Origin: Cyanobacteria bacterium Co-bin13
Lineage (GTDB): Bacteria; Cyanobacteriota; Cyanobacteriia; Phormidesmidales; Phormidesmidaceae
Assembly: GCA_014534385.1 (NCBI GenBank)
Contig: JACVRP010000182.1
Span: 1 to 7,390, forward strand
Length of the DNA: 7,390 nt
Direction of reading: 5' to 3'
The notes beneath the pieces are model-generated. The model ran no database searches and had not been told where the DNA came from. It worked only from the letters and a program-made list of their open reading frames with translations. This document shows positions 1-6,293 of the stretch, in pieces. The position numbers and the translations under genes are program-made. Position 1 is the first letter of the stretch; every line of letters begins with the position of its first letter.

Positions 1-30
1 AAAACTCGCCCCCACCTCCCCCACCCCCAA

Positions 31-62
31 CCCACCCATCCACCCTCCCACCCATCCACCCC
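31..62. repeat. Two tandem copies of a 16-bp C-rich unit at the 3' end of the SRPBCC gene
   Basis: CCCACCCATCCACCCT (31-46) is followed directly by the same unit with one change in the last base (47-62). The whole stretch from about 8 to 80 is runs of 3-6 C separated by single A or T. Read on the minus strand it is a dense series of GGG tracts just after the TAG stop (64-62) of the SRPBCC gene, so it would lie in the 3' untranslated RNA and could fold as a G-quadruplex. The repeat is seen directly; any role in termination or RNA stability is inference. The array may continue to the left of the window. Confidence 0.8.
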
Positions 63-517
63 TACTCCCCCCGCCCCAACCGCTCTGCCACAACCTTCAG
101 CCGCTTCAGCTGCGCCTGCATGTCTTGCTGGGTCCAGTGGGCGGCAAAGGTGTTGAAGCCGAATTGGACGATGGGGTTGGGAACTTCGAACTGGAAGCGG
201 TTGAGCAGGTCGGTGCCGGTCGAAGTGGGGGTGCACTGCCAGCGATCGCAACCCTTGAAAAAGCCCTCAAAGCCCCACACAATCAGGCCGGGCTCGCGCT
301 CAATGACGGTGCTGGTAAGGGTGGGCTGCCACAGCGGCATTTGTACGATAAAGCGGCTTTTGCCGCCCAGGCCGGTGTCCCAGTCGCCGATGGGCTCGCA
401 GCGCAGGGCTGGATTGAGCCAGCGGTGCATCAGCTCTTGATCCGTCAGACAGCGTTCGACGTCGCTGGCGCTGGCCTGAATCGAGATGGACTGCTCGAAT
501 GTCTGGGGACTGGCCAT
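62..517 (-). CDS. SRPBCC-fold (START/polyketide-cyclase-like) protein, 151 aa
   Basis: This is a small soluble protein with the usual length and layout of the SRPBCC (helix-grip, Bet v 1-like) superfamily. The first strand (residues about 7-14, 'FEQSISIQ') runs into a helix 'ASDVERCLTDQELMHRWLNP' (17-36) that matches the start of Polyketide_cyc2-type members. Beta-rich sequence follows (residues 52-112), ending 'LLNRFQFEVP', and a long C-terminal amphipathic helix covers about 126-148. These proteins bind hydrophobic ligands or act as co-chaperone-like or cyclase domains; no ligand or enzyme activity can be assigned here. There is no signal peptide, so it is probably cytosolic. The ATG at 517 is supported by an AGAGGA ribosome-binding site 9 nt upstream. 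The gene appears to be transcribed alone and divergently from the channel gene. Family confidence is good; function is unknown. Confidence 0.85.
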   Translation of the reverse strand: MASPQTFEQSISIQASASDVERCLTDQELMHRWLNPALRCEPIGDWDTGLGGKSRFIVQMPLWQPTLTSTVIEREPGLIVWGFEGFFKGCDRWQCTPTSTGTDLLNRFQFEVPNPIVQFGFNTFAAHWTQQDMQAQLKRLKVVAERLGRGE

Positions 518-525
518 GCGATCGC
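518..525. repeat. HIP1 octamer GCGATCGC (one of eight in the window)
   Basis: Copies lie at 242-249, 518-525, 1764-1771, 2421-2428, 3491-3498, 5755-5762, 6127-6134 and 7143-7150. HIP1 is the highly repeated palindrome of many cyanobacterial chromosomes, so its density is the main support for the taxonomic call. Seven copies are inside genes and are spread over all major coding blocks, which argues against recent transfer of those blocks from a non-cyanobacterial source. The 518-525 copy is unusual in abutting a start codon. Confidence 0.95.
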
Positions 526-526
526 A

Positions 527-532
527 TCCTCT
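527..532 (-). promoter_or_regulatory. Ribosome-binding site of the SRPBCC gene
   Basis: On the minus strand AGAGGA lies 9 nt before the ATG at 517. A second ATG at 527-525 is out of frame with the gene, so the SD spacing and frame support 517. The spacer between the SD and the start is itself a HIP1 octamer (518-525). Confidence 0.6.
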
Positions 533-541
533 TAGCGGTTG

Positions 542-585
542 TTAAAGAAAGTTACTGTGGGTCTTTATCCTTTAAAGAAAGTTAC
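542..585. promoter_or_regulatory. Direct repeat TTAAAGAAAGTTAC x2, possible regulator binding site
   Basis: TTAAAGAAAGTTAC occurs at 542-555 and 572-585, identical and exactly 30 bp apart (close to three helical turns), 25-68 bp upstream of the SRPBCC start. Identical short repeats on the same DNA face just upstream of a gene suggest a binding site for a dimeric or cooperative regulator acting on the minus-strand gene, or on the divergent channel gene about 260 bp away. The GTTAC core is only loosely like published RpaB (HLR1) half-sites, and I do not assign a regulator. Confidence 0.4.
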
Positions 586-842
586 CTTGTCTCTTCTGTA
601 ACGGGAAGAAGCCGCAGAATCTGGTAAAAAAGGCTTGAATCTAAACAAACTCCGGGATCTTGCGGCCCTAGACTCAAAACTCCTCCTTTTAGAGGATGCC
701 TGGAGCACATCTTTTGAGGGATTCCTGTAGCTGCCTCACCCTGCCCCTTGAGTTTGGTCGTGAGTTGGGCTACATCTGCGGCTCACCTTGAGATCCATCC
801 GCCAATCTGTCAGTACCTGCCCCTTAGCCTGATGCTAAATTT
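586..842. other. Non-coding spacer between divergent SRPBCC and channel genes
   Basis: No convincing ORF or RNA gene is present, and no good sigma-70 -35/-10 pair stands out on either strand. The part nearest the channel gene has short complementary segments (CTCAAAA near 672 and TTTTGAG at 713-719; CCTC/GAGG around 681-694), so the transcript leader of the channel gene may be structured. The phrase CTGCCCCTT occurs twice (741-749 and 817-825). Confidence 0.4.
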
Positions 843-2504
843 ATGATCGCAATTTTCTCAGCAGAGCTTTTTCGGTTGGGTCTGCTCCCGCCGCTAGGGC
901 TTAGCCTGGCGCAGACAAGCCCGGTTGCCCCGGCTAACCGATTTCGAGACGAGATCGGTCTTCAGCTTGGAAGCTTCTTGCCCAGTTTGATCTGGGCTGT
1001 AGTGCTGCTGCTGCTGGGCTGGATTGTTGCCAGCGTAGCGGCTCTGCTGGTCAAAAACCTGCTTAAGCGAACGCGCATAGACGATCGCATTGCCAACCAA
1101 ATCTTGGGCCAAGATCCTAACCAGGATGTGCCGGTTGAAGAGTGGGTTGCGGCAGCAGTGTATTGGGTGATTTTGCTGTTTGCCATCATCGCCTTTCTCA
1201 ATGCCCTCAACCTGGCCGTTGTTTCCCAACCGCTGAACAACTTCCTGCAGCAGATCTTTGTCTATCTGCCGCGCATCGGTGGAGCGCTGCTGCTGCTGGG
1301 GGTAGCCTGGGCGGTCGCAACCCTAGTCAAAGTGGTTGTCACTCGCGGGCTTTCCCGGTTTCGCCTCGATGATCGGCTAGCGGAGCAAACGGGCCGAGAC
1401 CCGGGACAACCCAGTCCCTTTGCAGTGAATGAGACTTTGGCCAGTGCGCTCTACTGGTTCATTCTCCTGCTCTTTTTGCCGCTGGTGCTAGATGCGTTGG
1501 GCCTGCGCGGTCTGCTCGCGCCGGTAGAAACGCTGATCAACCGGTTCCTGCTGGCGATTCCCAACATCATCACCGCCGCACTCATTTTGCTGTTGGGCTG
1601 GCTGGTTGCCCGGATTGTGCGGGGTGTAGTGACCAATTTTCTGGCCGCGATTGGCGCAGATCGAGTCGGTACCCGCCTTGGCCTAAAGTCGTCTTCCCAG
1701 ACTGGGGTGGCCCTATCTAACTTGGTAGGGACGATTGCCTACGTTCTGGTGCTGATTCCGGCTGCGATCGCAGCCCTAAATGCGCTCGCCATTGTCGCCA
1801 TCTCTGCTCCAGCGATTGCCATGCTGGAACGGGTGCTGCTGGCCATTCCCCAGATTCTGACGGCGGGCCTGGTGCTGGTGCTGTTTTACCTGGTGGGTCG
1901 GTTTGTGGCGGATCTGGTGTCCGATGTGCTGACCAGCATGGGCTTTAACAACCTCTGGCAAATTCTGGGCATTCCCGAGCTGAGCCGCCCCGGTGCTGCC
2001 GAAGCCAGAACGACTCTAGATCAGGAAGGGCTGCCCGTCACCACCATTGAAACCCCCAGACAAACGCCCTCCGACATTGTTGGGGTGATTGTCCTGGTTG
2101 GCATTGTGCTGTTTGGTGTGGTCACTGCCACTGAAATTCTAGGATTTGCCCAGCTTACAGCGATTGTTCAGAGCCTCCTGCTGGTCTCGGCCCGAGTGCT
2201 GAGTGGCGTTGTTGTCTTTGCCATTGGTCTATACCTGGCTAACCTGGCTTACCGGGTGATCTATAGCGTCAACAGCAGCCAGTCGCAGATGCTGGCTCAG
2301 GCGGCTCGTATTGCCATCATTGCCCTGGTTGGGGCCATGGCGCTACAGCAGATGGGCGTGGCAACCAGCATTGTCAACCTGGCCTTTGGTCTGCTGCTAG
2401 GCGCGGTGGCGGTAGCCTTTGCGATCGCGTTTGGCCTAGGGGGCCGCGACGTTGCCGGAGAACAGCTGCGCCAATGGTTCAGTGCGTTCAACCGCAGAAG
2501 CTAG
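843..2504 (+). CDS. Mechanosensitive-channel-related 'conserved TM helix' repeat protein, 553 aa
   Basis: An integral membrane protein of the inner (or thylakoid) membrane, probably a small-conductance mechanosensitive channel relative that releases ions or solutes on hypo-osmotic shock (inference from family). The sequence is an internal repeat of about five units. Each begins with a 'LPxLI/IPNII/IPQIL' entry into a hydrophobic helix and a basic amphipathic end (about 46-77, 142-173, 239-269, 335-366, 448-475), then a linker, then a second hydrophobic helix (about 101-124, 196-222, 291-320, 410-437, 487-510). This matches the Pfam TM_helix (PF05552) pattern. The last segment (511-540, 'FGLLLGAVAVAFAIAFGLGG' then RDVA) resembles the glycine/alanine-rich pore helix of MscS. 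The protein ends there, with no MscS beta domain or C-terminal cage. Unit 4 carries an extra hydrophilic loop (379-409). Residues 1-25 are hydrophobic and end 'LSLAQTS', so they could be a signal peptide. The ATG at 843 lacks an evident SD. It appears monocistronic. Confidence 0.85.
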   Translation: MIAIFSAELFRLGLLPPLGLSLAQTSPVAPANRFRDEIGLQLGSFLPSLIWAVVLLLLGWIVASVAALLVKNLLKRTRIDDRIANQILGQDPNQDVPVEEWVAAAVYWVILLFAIIAFLNALNLAVVSQPLNNFLQQIFVYLPRIGGALLLLGVAWAVATLVKVVVTRGLSRFRLDDRLAEQTGRDPGQPSPFAVNETLASALYWFILLLFLPLVLDALGLRGLLAPVETLINRFLLAIPNIITAALILLLGWLVARIVRGVVTNFLAAIGADRVGTRLGLKSSSQTGVALSNLVGTIAYVLVLIPAAIAALNALAIVAISAPAIAMLERVLLAIPQILTAGLVLVLFYLVGRFVADLVSDVLTSMGFNNLWQILGIPELSRPGAAEARTTLDQEGLPVTTIETPRQTPSDIVGVIVLVGIVLFGVVTATEILGFAQLTAIVQSLLLVSARVLSGVVVFAIGLYLANLAYRVIYSVNSSQSQMLAQAARIAIIALVGAMALQQMGVATSIVNLAFGLLLGAVAVAFAIAFGLGGRDVAGEQLRQWFSAFNRRS

Positions 2505-2569
2505 AGCATTTAAGCTGACAGGCTGATTGCTTGAAGCGGCCTGTAACAGTCTCAAAAAAATTGTTGCCT

Positions 2570-2606
2570 CAAAGCCGTAGGGTGCCCTTAAGCCTCTACG
2601 GCTTTG
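2570..2606 (+). terminator. Perfect 11-bp hairpin after the channel gene
   Basis: CAAAGCCGTAG (2570-2580) pairs perfectly with CTACGGCTTTG (2596-2606) around a 15-nt loop, 66 nt after the channel stop codon. No T-run follows on the plus strand, so it is not a classical intrinsic terminator, although cyanobacterial terminators often lack a strong U-tract. On the minus strand a 7-T run (2560-2554) follows about 9 nt after the stem. The 'GCCGTAGGGTG' arm resembles short dispersed palindromes seen in cyanobacterial spacers (recalled, not checked). Confidence 0.5.
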
Positions 2607-2932
2607 TGCAAGGTAGCCATATACATTTCAGAGTAGATTTCAACAGCTGATGGTCTGCCGTGGGAGGTGAATGGCGGCTGATAGGGCACCGCAAAAGCCC
2701 GGTAATCTCTCTCCTAAGACGGGATTCGCTGTGGCTACTCGGGACTAATTTTCTATTTCATTTAAGATGGTAGATTCTACCGGGTTTTTAACCGGCAGCG
2801 GTTAGCATTTGTGCCTTATCTAGGCCCATAGCTGGAGTTTTGCTAAAGGAGACTTCTAGCTACCGAAGTGGACCTGATATCGCTAGCCGCAATCACTCTA
2901 TCCCTACCGATAAAACACCTGCAAAAATTTCT
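2607..2932. other. Non-coding spacer / leader upstream of the small gene and ppk
   Basis: There is no long ORF with coding character. From about 2655 to 2745 the sequence is G/C-rich with several short complementary arms (GCCG/CGGC near 2657-2678, GGGC/GCCC at 2684-2700, AATC/GATT near 2704-2726), so a structured leader or small RNA is possible, but I recognise no known riboswitch, 6S, SRP or RNase P signature. GGTAG-ATT-CTACC (2769-2781) and TAACCG-GCAG-CGGTTA (2789-2804) are two adjacent inverted repeats in the A/T-rich part where a promoter would be expected. AAAGGAG at 2844-2850 is a strong SD-like string, but no start codon follows at a usable distance (the nearest is GTG at 2868, 17 nt away, opening an ORF of about 50 codons that overlaps the small gene in another frame). 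Confidence 0.4.
2789..2804. promoter_or_regulatory. Perfect inverted repeat TAACCG-N4-CGGTTA, candidate operator
   Basis: A 6-bp arm is repeated in exact inverse with a 4-bp centre, 129 bp before the small gene's ATG and about 350 bp before ppk. The arm partly resembles the TTAACC core of cyanobacterial SphR (PhoB) boxes, but those are direct 8-bp repeats, so the match is weak and the arrangement differs. It could equally be a short RNA hairpin. A role in controlling the small gene and ppk is inference from position. Confidence 0.3.
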
Positions 2933-3166
2933 ATGGACAGCCGAGATTGGGCTCAATACATTGAAGCAACCGATAGCTTATCCAAGCCTTGGATGCTGGT
3001 GCAGTGGCGCTTGCAGCTGTTAAAAGAGCGGCGTTCTGAAATGGAGCCTGAGGCGTTTCAAGCGGCCCTAGAAGAGCTGCATCAGGATCTAATGAACCTG
3101 GGCGAATGGTGGGTTGGGCAAGAAGAAGTGTTTGGACTAGGAAACGACTATCGTGGCGACCGTTGA
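2933..3166 (+). CDS. Small Trp-rich helical protein of unknown function, coupled to ppk, 77 aa
   Basis: I do not recognise a named family. The 77-residue product is acidic and looks mainly alpha-helical. It has five tryptophans (residues 6, 20, 25, 59, 60), a first helix around 17-35 ending in basic 'KERR', and a second at about 39-58 with an 'FQAALEELHQDLMNL' heptad-like pattern that could form a coiled coil or helical hairpin. There is no signal peptide or membrane segment. I chose the ATG at 2933. The frame is open back to a TTG at 2840, but the 31 extra residues are Ser/Thr/Pro-rich and low in coding character. Its last 14 bases overlap the start of ppk, so the two genes are almost certainly one transcript with coupled translation. 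A role tied to polyphosphate metabolism is inference from that arrangement. No SD precedes the ATG. Confidence 0.7.
   Translation: MDSRDWAQYIEATDSLSKPWMLVQWRLQLLKERRSEMEPEAFQAALEELHQDLMNLGEWWVGQEEVFGLGNDYRGDR
3139..3142 (+). promoter_or_regulatory. Ribosome-binding site for ppk, inside the small upstream gene
   Basis: AGGA ends 10 nt before the GTG at 3153 and lies within the last codons of the upstream small gene. Ribosomes ending at 3164-3166 would finish 11-13 nt past the ppk start, which favours re-initiation or coupled translation. Confidence 0.45.
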
Positions 3167-5297
3167 GCCGACAACTAACTTTCAAAATTTACGAAGTCCC
3201 GAATTTTTCATCAGTCGGGAACTGAGCTGGCTGGAGTTTAACCGCCGGGTGCTGCATGAGGCCCTAGACGATCGCACTCCTCTACTGGAGCGGCTAAAGT
3301 TCCTGGGAATTTTTAGCTCCAACCTAGATGAGTTTTTTATGGTGCGGGTAGCGGGCATTAAGCAGCAGATTGCGGCCCAGGTCAGCAAGCGCACCCCCGA
3401 TGGCCGCTCGCCAGCGGAACATTTGGAGGCCATTTGCCAGATGCTGCGGCCTATGGTTACCCAGCAGCACGAATTTTTTGAGCAGACGTTGCGATCGCAG
3501 CTGTCTCGCCACGGCGTTTGCCTGCTTGACTATGCCGATCTAAAAGCAAAGCCTCAGGACTATCTAAAAACCTACTTTGAGGAGCAGATCTTTCCAGTTC
3601 TGACGCCCCTAGCCGTCGATCCGGGGCATCCCTTTCCCTACATCTCCAATCTCAGCCTCAGCTTGGCTGTAGTTGTGCGGGATCACCAAACCAAAGAGGA
3701 ACACTTTGCCCGAGTTAAAGTGCCCAAGGTGCTGCCCCGGTTTGTAACCCTGCCCTCATCCCTCTTCGAAGACCGAGAAAATTGCCACTGGATTGGGGTG
3801 CCGCTGGAGCAAGTGATTGCTCACAACCTGCACTTTCTCTTTCCCGGCATGGATATTCAGGCCCACTATCCCTTCCGGGTGACTCGAAACGCCGATCTGG
3901 CGGTTGAGGAGGACGAAGCTGACGATCTCATGTCGGCCATCGAGCAAGAACTGCGGCGGCGGCGGCTGGGCGGCTCTGCTGTACGGATTGAAATTCACGC
4001 CCAAACGCCGCCACCCGTCAGAGCCATGCTGGTGGAGGAACTGGGGCTAACCGAGACAGACGTCTACGATATCGAAGGGCTGCTCTGCCTGGGCGACCTG
4101 ATGACGTTTCTCTCCCTGCCCTTGCCTGATCTAAAAGATCCCCCCTGGAGCCCGGTGATTCCCGCTGCCCTCGACATCCTCAGCCACAACCCCGATGACG
4201 ACGAAGCAGACTATGCAGAGGATATGTTTGCCCTGCTGCGCCGCCAGGACCAGCTTATCCATCACCCCTACCACTCTTTTTCGGGCACCGTTCAGTGCTT
4301 TATTACCCATGCGGCCCACGACCCCCACGTGCTGGCCATCAAAATGACCCTGTATCGCACCTCCGGCGATTCCCCGATTGTCAATGCCCTGATTTCGGCG
4401 GCTGAGAACGGCAAGCAGGTAGTTGTGCTGGTAGAGCTAAAAGCCCGCTTTGACGAAGAAAACAACATCAACTGGGCCCGCAAGCTAGAAAACTCTGGCG
4501 TTCACGTGGTCTACGGGTTGGTAGGGCTTAAGACCCACACTAAAGTCACGCTGGTAGTGCGCCGGGAAGCGGGTCAAATTCGCCGCTACTGCCACATTGG
4601 CACTGGCAACTACAACCCCAAAACCGCCCGACTCTACACCGATCTGGGCCTGTTTAGCGGCTGCGAAGAGCTTGGCGCAGACTTAAGCGACCTGTTTAAC
4701 TACCTCACGGGCTACTCCCGGCAAAGCAGCTACCGCAAGCTGATGATTGCCCCTGTGAATCTACGGCAGCGCATAATCGACCTGATTCGGGGGGAAATGG
4801 ATCAGGCCAGCCAGGGCAAGCCTGCGCGCATTGTTGCCAAAATGAACTCCCTGGTTGATCCAACGATTATTGCCGCCCTCTATGAAGCCTCTCAGGCAGG
4901 CGTAAAAATTGACCTAATCATTCGCGGCATCTGCTGCCTCAGACCTGGCCTAGAAGGCGTGAGCGACAACATTCGGGTAATCAGCATCATTGGTCGATTT
5001 CTGGAGCATTCCCGCATTTTCTTTTTCCAGAACGCTGGCCCAGAAGCCATGCTGCTGGGCAGCGCTGACTGGATGCCGCGCAACCTCGACCGGCGAATTG
5101 AGGCGGTTGTGCCCGTAGAAGATGAGCAAATTCGGGCCGAGCTGCGGCAAATCCTTGAAATATCCCTGGCCGACAACCGCCATGCCTGGGACATGCAGCC
5201 CGACGGATCTTACATTCAGCGGCGGCCCCGAAGAGGTCAGAGACAGCGCAGCTCCCAAGGGATCTTTATGGAGCGAGCCCTCAAATCCGCTGAGTAG
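3153..5297 (+). CDS. ppk1: Polyphosphate kinase 1, 714 aa
   Basis: PPK1 reversibly moves the gamma-phosphate of ATP onto inorganic polyphosphate, making the phosphate and energy reserve granules of the cell; it acts at the cytosolic face or near the nucleoid. All four domains are present. The N-terminal domain (about 14-120) has 'ELSWLEFN' and 'SSNLDEF', whose N57 corresponds to E. coli N45. The head domain covers about 125-345. C1 and C2 (about 350-695) are phospholipase-D-like. H462 in 'LKTHTK' aligns with E. coli H435, the autophosphorylated histidine. H619 in 'FLEHSRIFFF' aligns with H592; the 157-residue spacing is identical. R402 and R432 match the E. coli ATP/Mg-binding arginines R375 and R405. 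Relative to E. coli (688 aa) there are about 12 extra residues at the N-terminus, further insertion in the head region, and an acidic stretch at about 348-358. The GTG start is supported by AGGA 10 nt upstream. All key residues are intact, so it should be active. Confidence 0.98.
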   Translation: MATVEPTTNFQNLRSPEFFISRELSWLEFNRRVLHEALDDRTPLLERLKFLGIFSSNLDEFFMVRVAGIKQQIAAQVSKRTPDGRSPAEHLEAICQMLRPMVTQQHEFFEQTLRSQLSRHGVCLLDYADLKAKPQDYLKTYFEEQIFPVLTPLAVDPGHPFPYISNLSLSLAVVVRDHQTKEEHFARVKVPKVLPRFVTLPSSLFEDRENCHWIGVPLEQVIAHNLHFLFPGMDIQAHYPFRVTRNADLAVEEDEADDLMSAIEQELRRRRLGGSAVRIEIHAQTPPPVRAMLVEELGLTETDVYDIEGLLCLGDLMTFLSLPLPDLKDPPWSPVIPAALDILSHNPDDDEADYAEDMFALLRRQDQLIHHPYHSFSGTVQCFITHAAHDPHVLAIKMTLYRTSGDSPIVNALISAAENGKQVVVLVELKARFDEENNINWARKLENSGVHVVYGLVGLKTHTKVTLVVRREAGQIRRYCHIGTGNYNPKTARLYTDLGLFSGCEELGADLSDLFNYLTGYSRQSSYRKLMIAPVNLRQRIIDLIRGEMDQASQGKPARIVAKMNSLVDPTIIAALYEASQAGVKIDLIIRGICCLRPGLEGVSDNIRVISIIGRFLEHSRIFFFQNAGPEAMLLGSADWMPRNLDRRIEAVVPVEDEQIRAELRQILEISLADNRHAWDMQPDGSYIQRRPRRGQRQRSSQGIFMERALKSAE

Positions 5298-5305
5298 TCG
5301 CTTAC

Positions 5306-5320
5306 CAGCGGTTATCGCTG
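5306..5320 (+). terminator. Short hairpin just after ppk
   Basis: CAGCG-GTTAT-CGCTG forms a perfect 5-bp stem with a 5-nt loop, 8 nt past the ppk stop codon. There is no T-run. It is weak on its own but well placed to mark the 3' end of the ppk transcript. Confidence 0.25.
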
Positions 5321-5355
5321 TCGCCACATTGCTTAGAACATCTATTTGGGGGGTG

Positions 5356-5372
5356 TGAGGGCTTTGCCCTCA
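5356..5372. terminator. Symmetric hairpin between convergent ppk and CPBP genes
   Basis: TGAGGGC-TTT-GCCCTCA gives a perfect 7-bp, GC-rich stem with a 3-nt loop, 58 nt after ppk and 27 nt after the CPBP stop on the other strand. Its position in the convergent gap fits a bidirectional transcription end, but neither side has a T-run, so factor-assisted termination or RNA 3'-end protection is as likely. Confidence 0.45.
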
Positions 5373-5399
5373 GCCCAGGGTTCTCCTCTCTACCCCGTC

Positions 5400-6278
5400 C
5401 TAATTCCGGTGGCTATCGCTATATTCACCCTGGTGATGAGCGCTGCGGTAGAACAGCCCTGCCAACCCTGCCAGCAAGCCTAATCCTAGTAGCCCCGCCA
5501 GTGGATTGCCCTGAATGCCTGTTACCCAATCTGGTACGACCTCGGTGATTTGAGTGATCTGGCCCACATTTACCAGGTAATACCCCCAAACCAGACCCCC
5601 GTGTAGTCCGACTGGATAGCCCAAAGCAGAGATGTGGCCTGGTCGAACGTGGGAGGGTGTGCGTCTGGCCCACCCCAGGGTTAGGGCCAGCAGAAACAGG
5701 CCAAAAAACTGGGGTAGGGTCGCGAGAATATCGGGCAGGGGTTTGATAAAGTGAGCGATCGCAAAGACCAGCGCTGTTCCGACTAGCGCCTGCTGCCGAG
5801 ACCCTCCCTGCTCTAGCTCAAACAGCAGCCAGCCGCGAAACAAGATTTCCTCGGCTAGCCCAACCGCCAGGCCGACCAGAGCCCCTTCTAAAAAAAAACG
5901 AGCCAGCTGGGCAGTAGGCGGTAGGAGTACGGCCCAGCCCAAGGCCAGCTCAACGCCGATTAAAGCTGCGATACCGCCCAGTCCCAGGCTCAGGCCCACT
6001 AGCCAGTCAACAACAATGCCGGGCTGCCAGATCAGCCCCAGCGTCTGCCAGGGCTTTTGCAGCTGATGCACCTGCCGAGCCCAGGTAGGCCAGACCAGCA
6101 AAAAACCGACGTAGAGCAGGCCGGTTGCGATCGCACCCCCTAGATCCAGCGCACCTGTTGCGGCCAGAGCATACAGCGGCAGCGCCAACGGCAGCCACAG
6201 CAGGGCCAGTCCTGCCAAAAACAGCAGGACTCTCAGAGGAGGCGTCAGACGCGCCAGCGTGACTGCAAATTTTCTCAA
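5400..6278 (-). CDS. CPBP (CAAX protease/bacteriocin-processing, Abi-type) intramembrane metalloprotease, 292 aa
   Basis: A membrane glutamic-type/metallo protease of the CPBP (Abi, Rce1-like) family with about eight hydrophobic segments (roughly 15-38, 46-66, 92-116, 130-150, 164-178, 187-204, 222-238, 260-277). The three family motifs are present: E143-E144-x3-R148 in 'AEEILFRGW', F172-x3-H176 in 'FAIAHF', and H226 in 'PVGLHGGLVWGY'. The segment 'VVPDWVTGIQGNPLAG' (247-262) is typical of a cyanobacterial subfamily. Substrates of cyanobacterial members are unknown. The TTG at 6278 is the only reasonable start: the in-frame codon six upstream is the clpS stop itself and no ATG or GTG follows early. 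The 15-nt gap behind clpS makes them one operon. A run of nine T (minus strand, 5898-5890) encodes part of 'RFFLEG', 13-16 residues before the catalytic glutamates. The family call is firm; its biological role is open. Confidence 0.92.
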   Translation of the reverse strand: MRKFAVTLARLTPPLRVLLFLAGLALLWLPLALPLYALAATGALDLGGAIATGLLYVGFLLVWPTWARQVHQLQKPWQTLGLIWQPGIVVDWLVGLSLGLGGIAALIGVELALGWAVLLPPTAQLARFFLEGALVGLAVGLAEEILFRGWLLFELEQGGSRQQALVGTALVFAIAHFIKPLPDILATLPQFFGLFLLALTLGWARRTPSHVRPGHISALGYPVGLHGGLVWGYYLVNVGQITQITEVVPDWVTGIQGNPLAGLLGLGLLAGLAGLFYRSAHHQGEYSDSHRN

Positions 6279-6293
6279 GACAGCCCCAGGGGT

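Noticed and set aside
125..535. Plus-strand ORFs of 106 and 136 codons opposite the SRPBCC gene
   Set aside because: They lie entirely antisense to a gene with a clear family fold and a good SD; the products are low-complexity Ala/Gly/Arg-rich shadows.
2840..2932. TTG start giving a 108-aa version of the small gene before ppk
   Set aside because: The SD-like AAAGGAG lies after, not before, this TTG, and the added 31 residues look non-coding. Not fully excluded.
2868..3023. ORF of about 50 codons from GTG 2868 following AAAGGAG
   Set aside because: The SD is 17 nt away, too far, and the ORF overlaps the small gene in another frame with no meaningful product.
4950..5327. Minus-strand ORFs of 100 and 125 codons under the ppk 3' half
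   Set aside because: They are antisense to the highly conserved PPK1 C2 domain, with no SD or family similarity.
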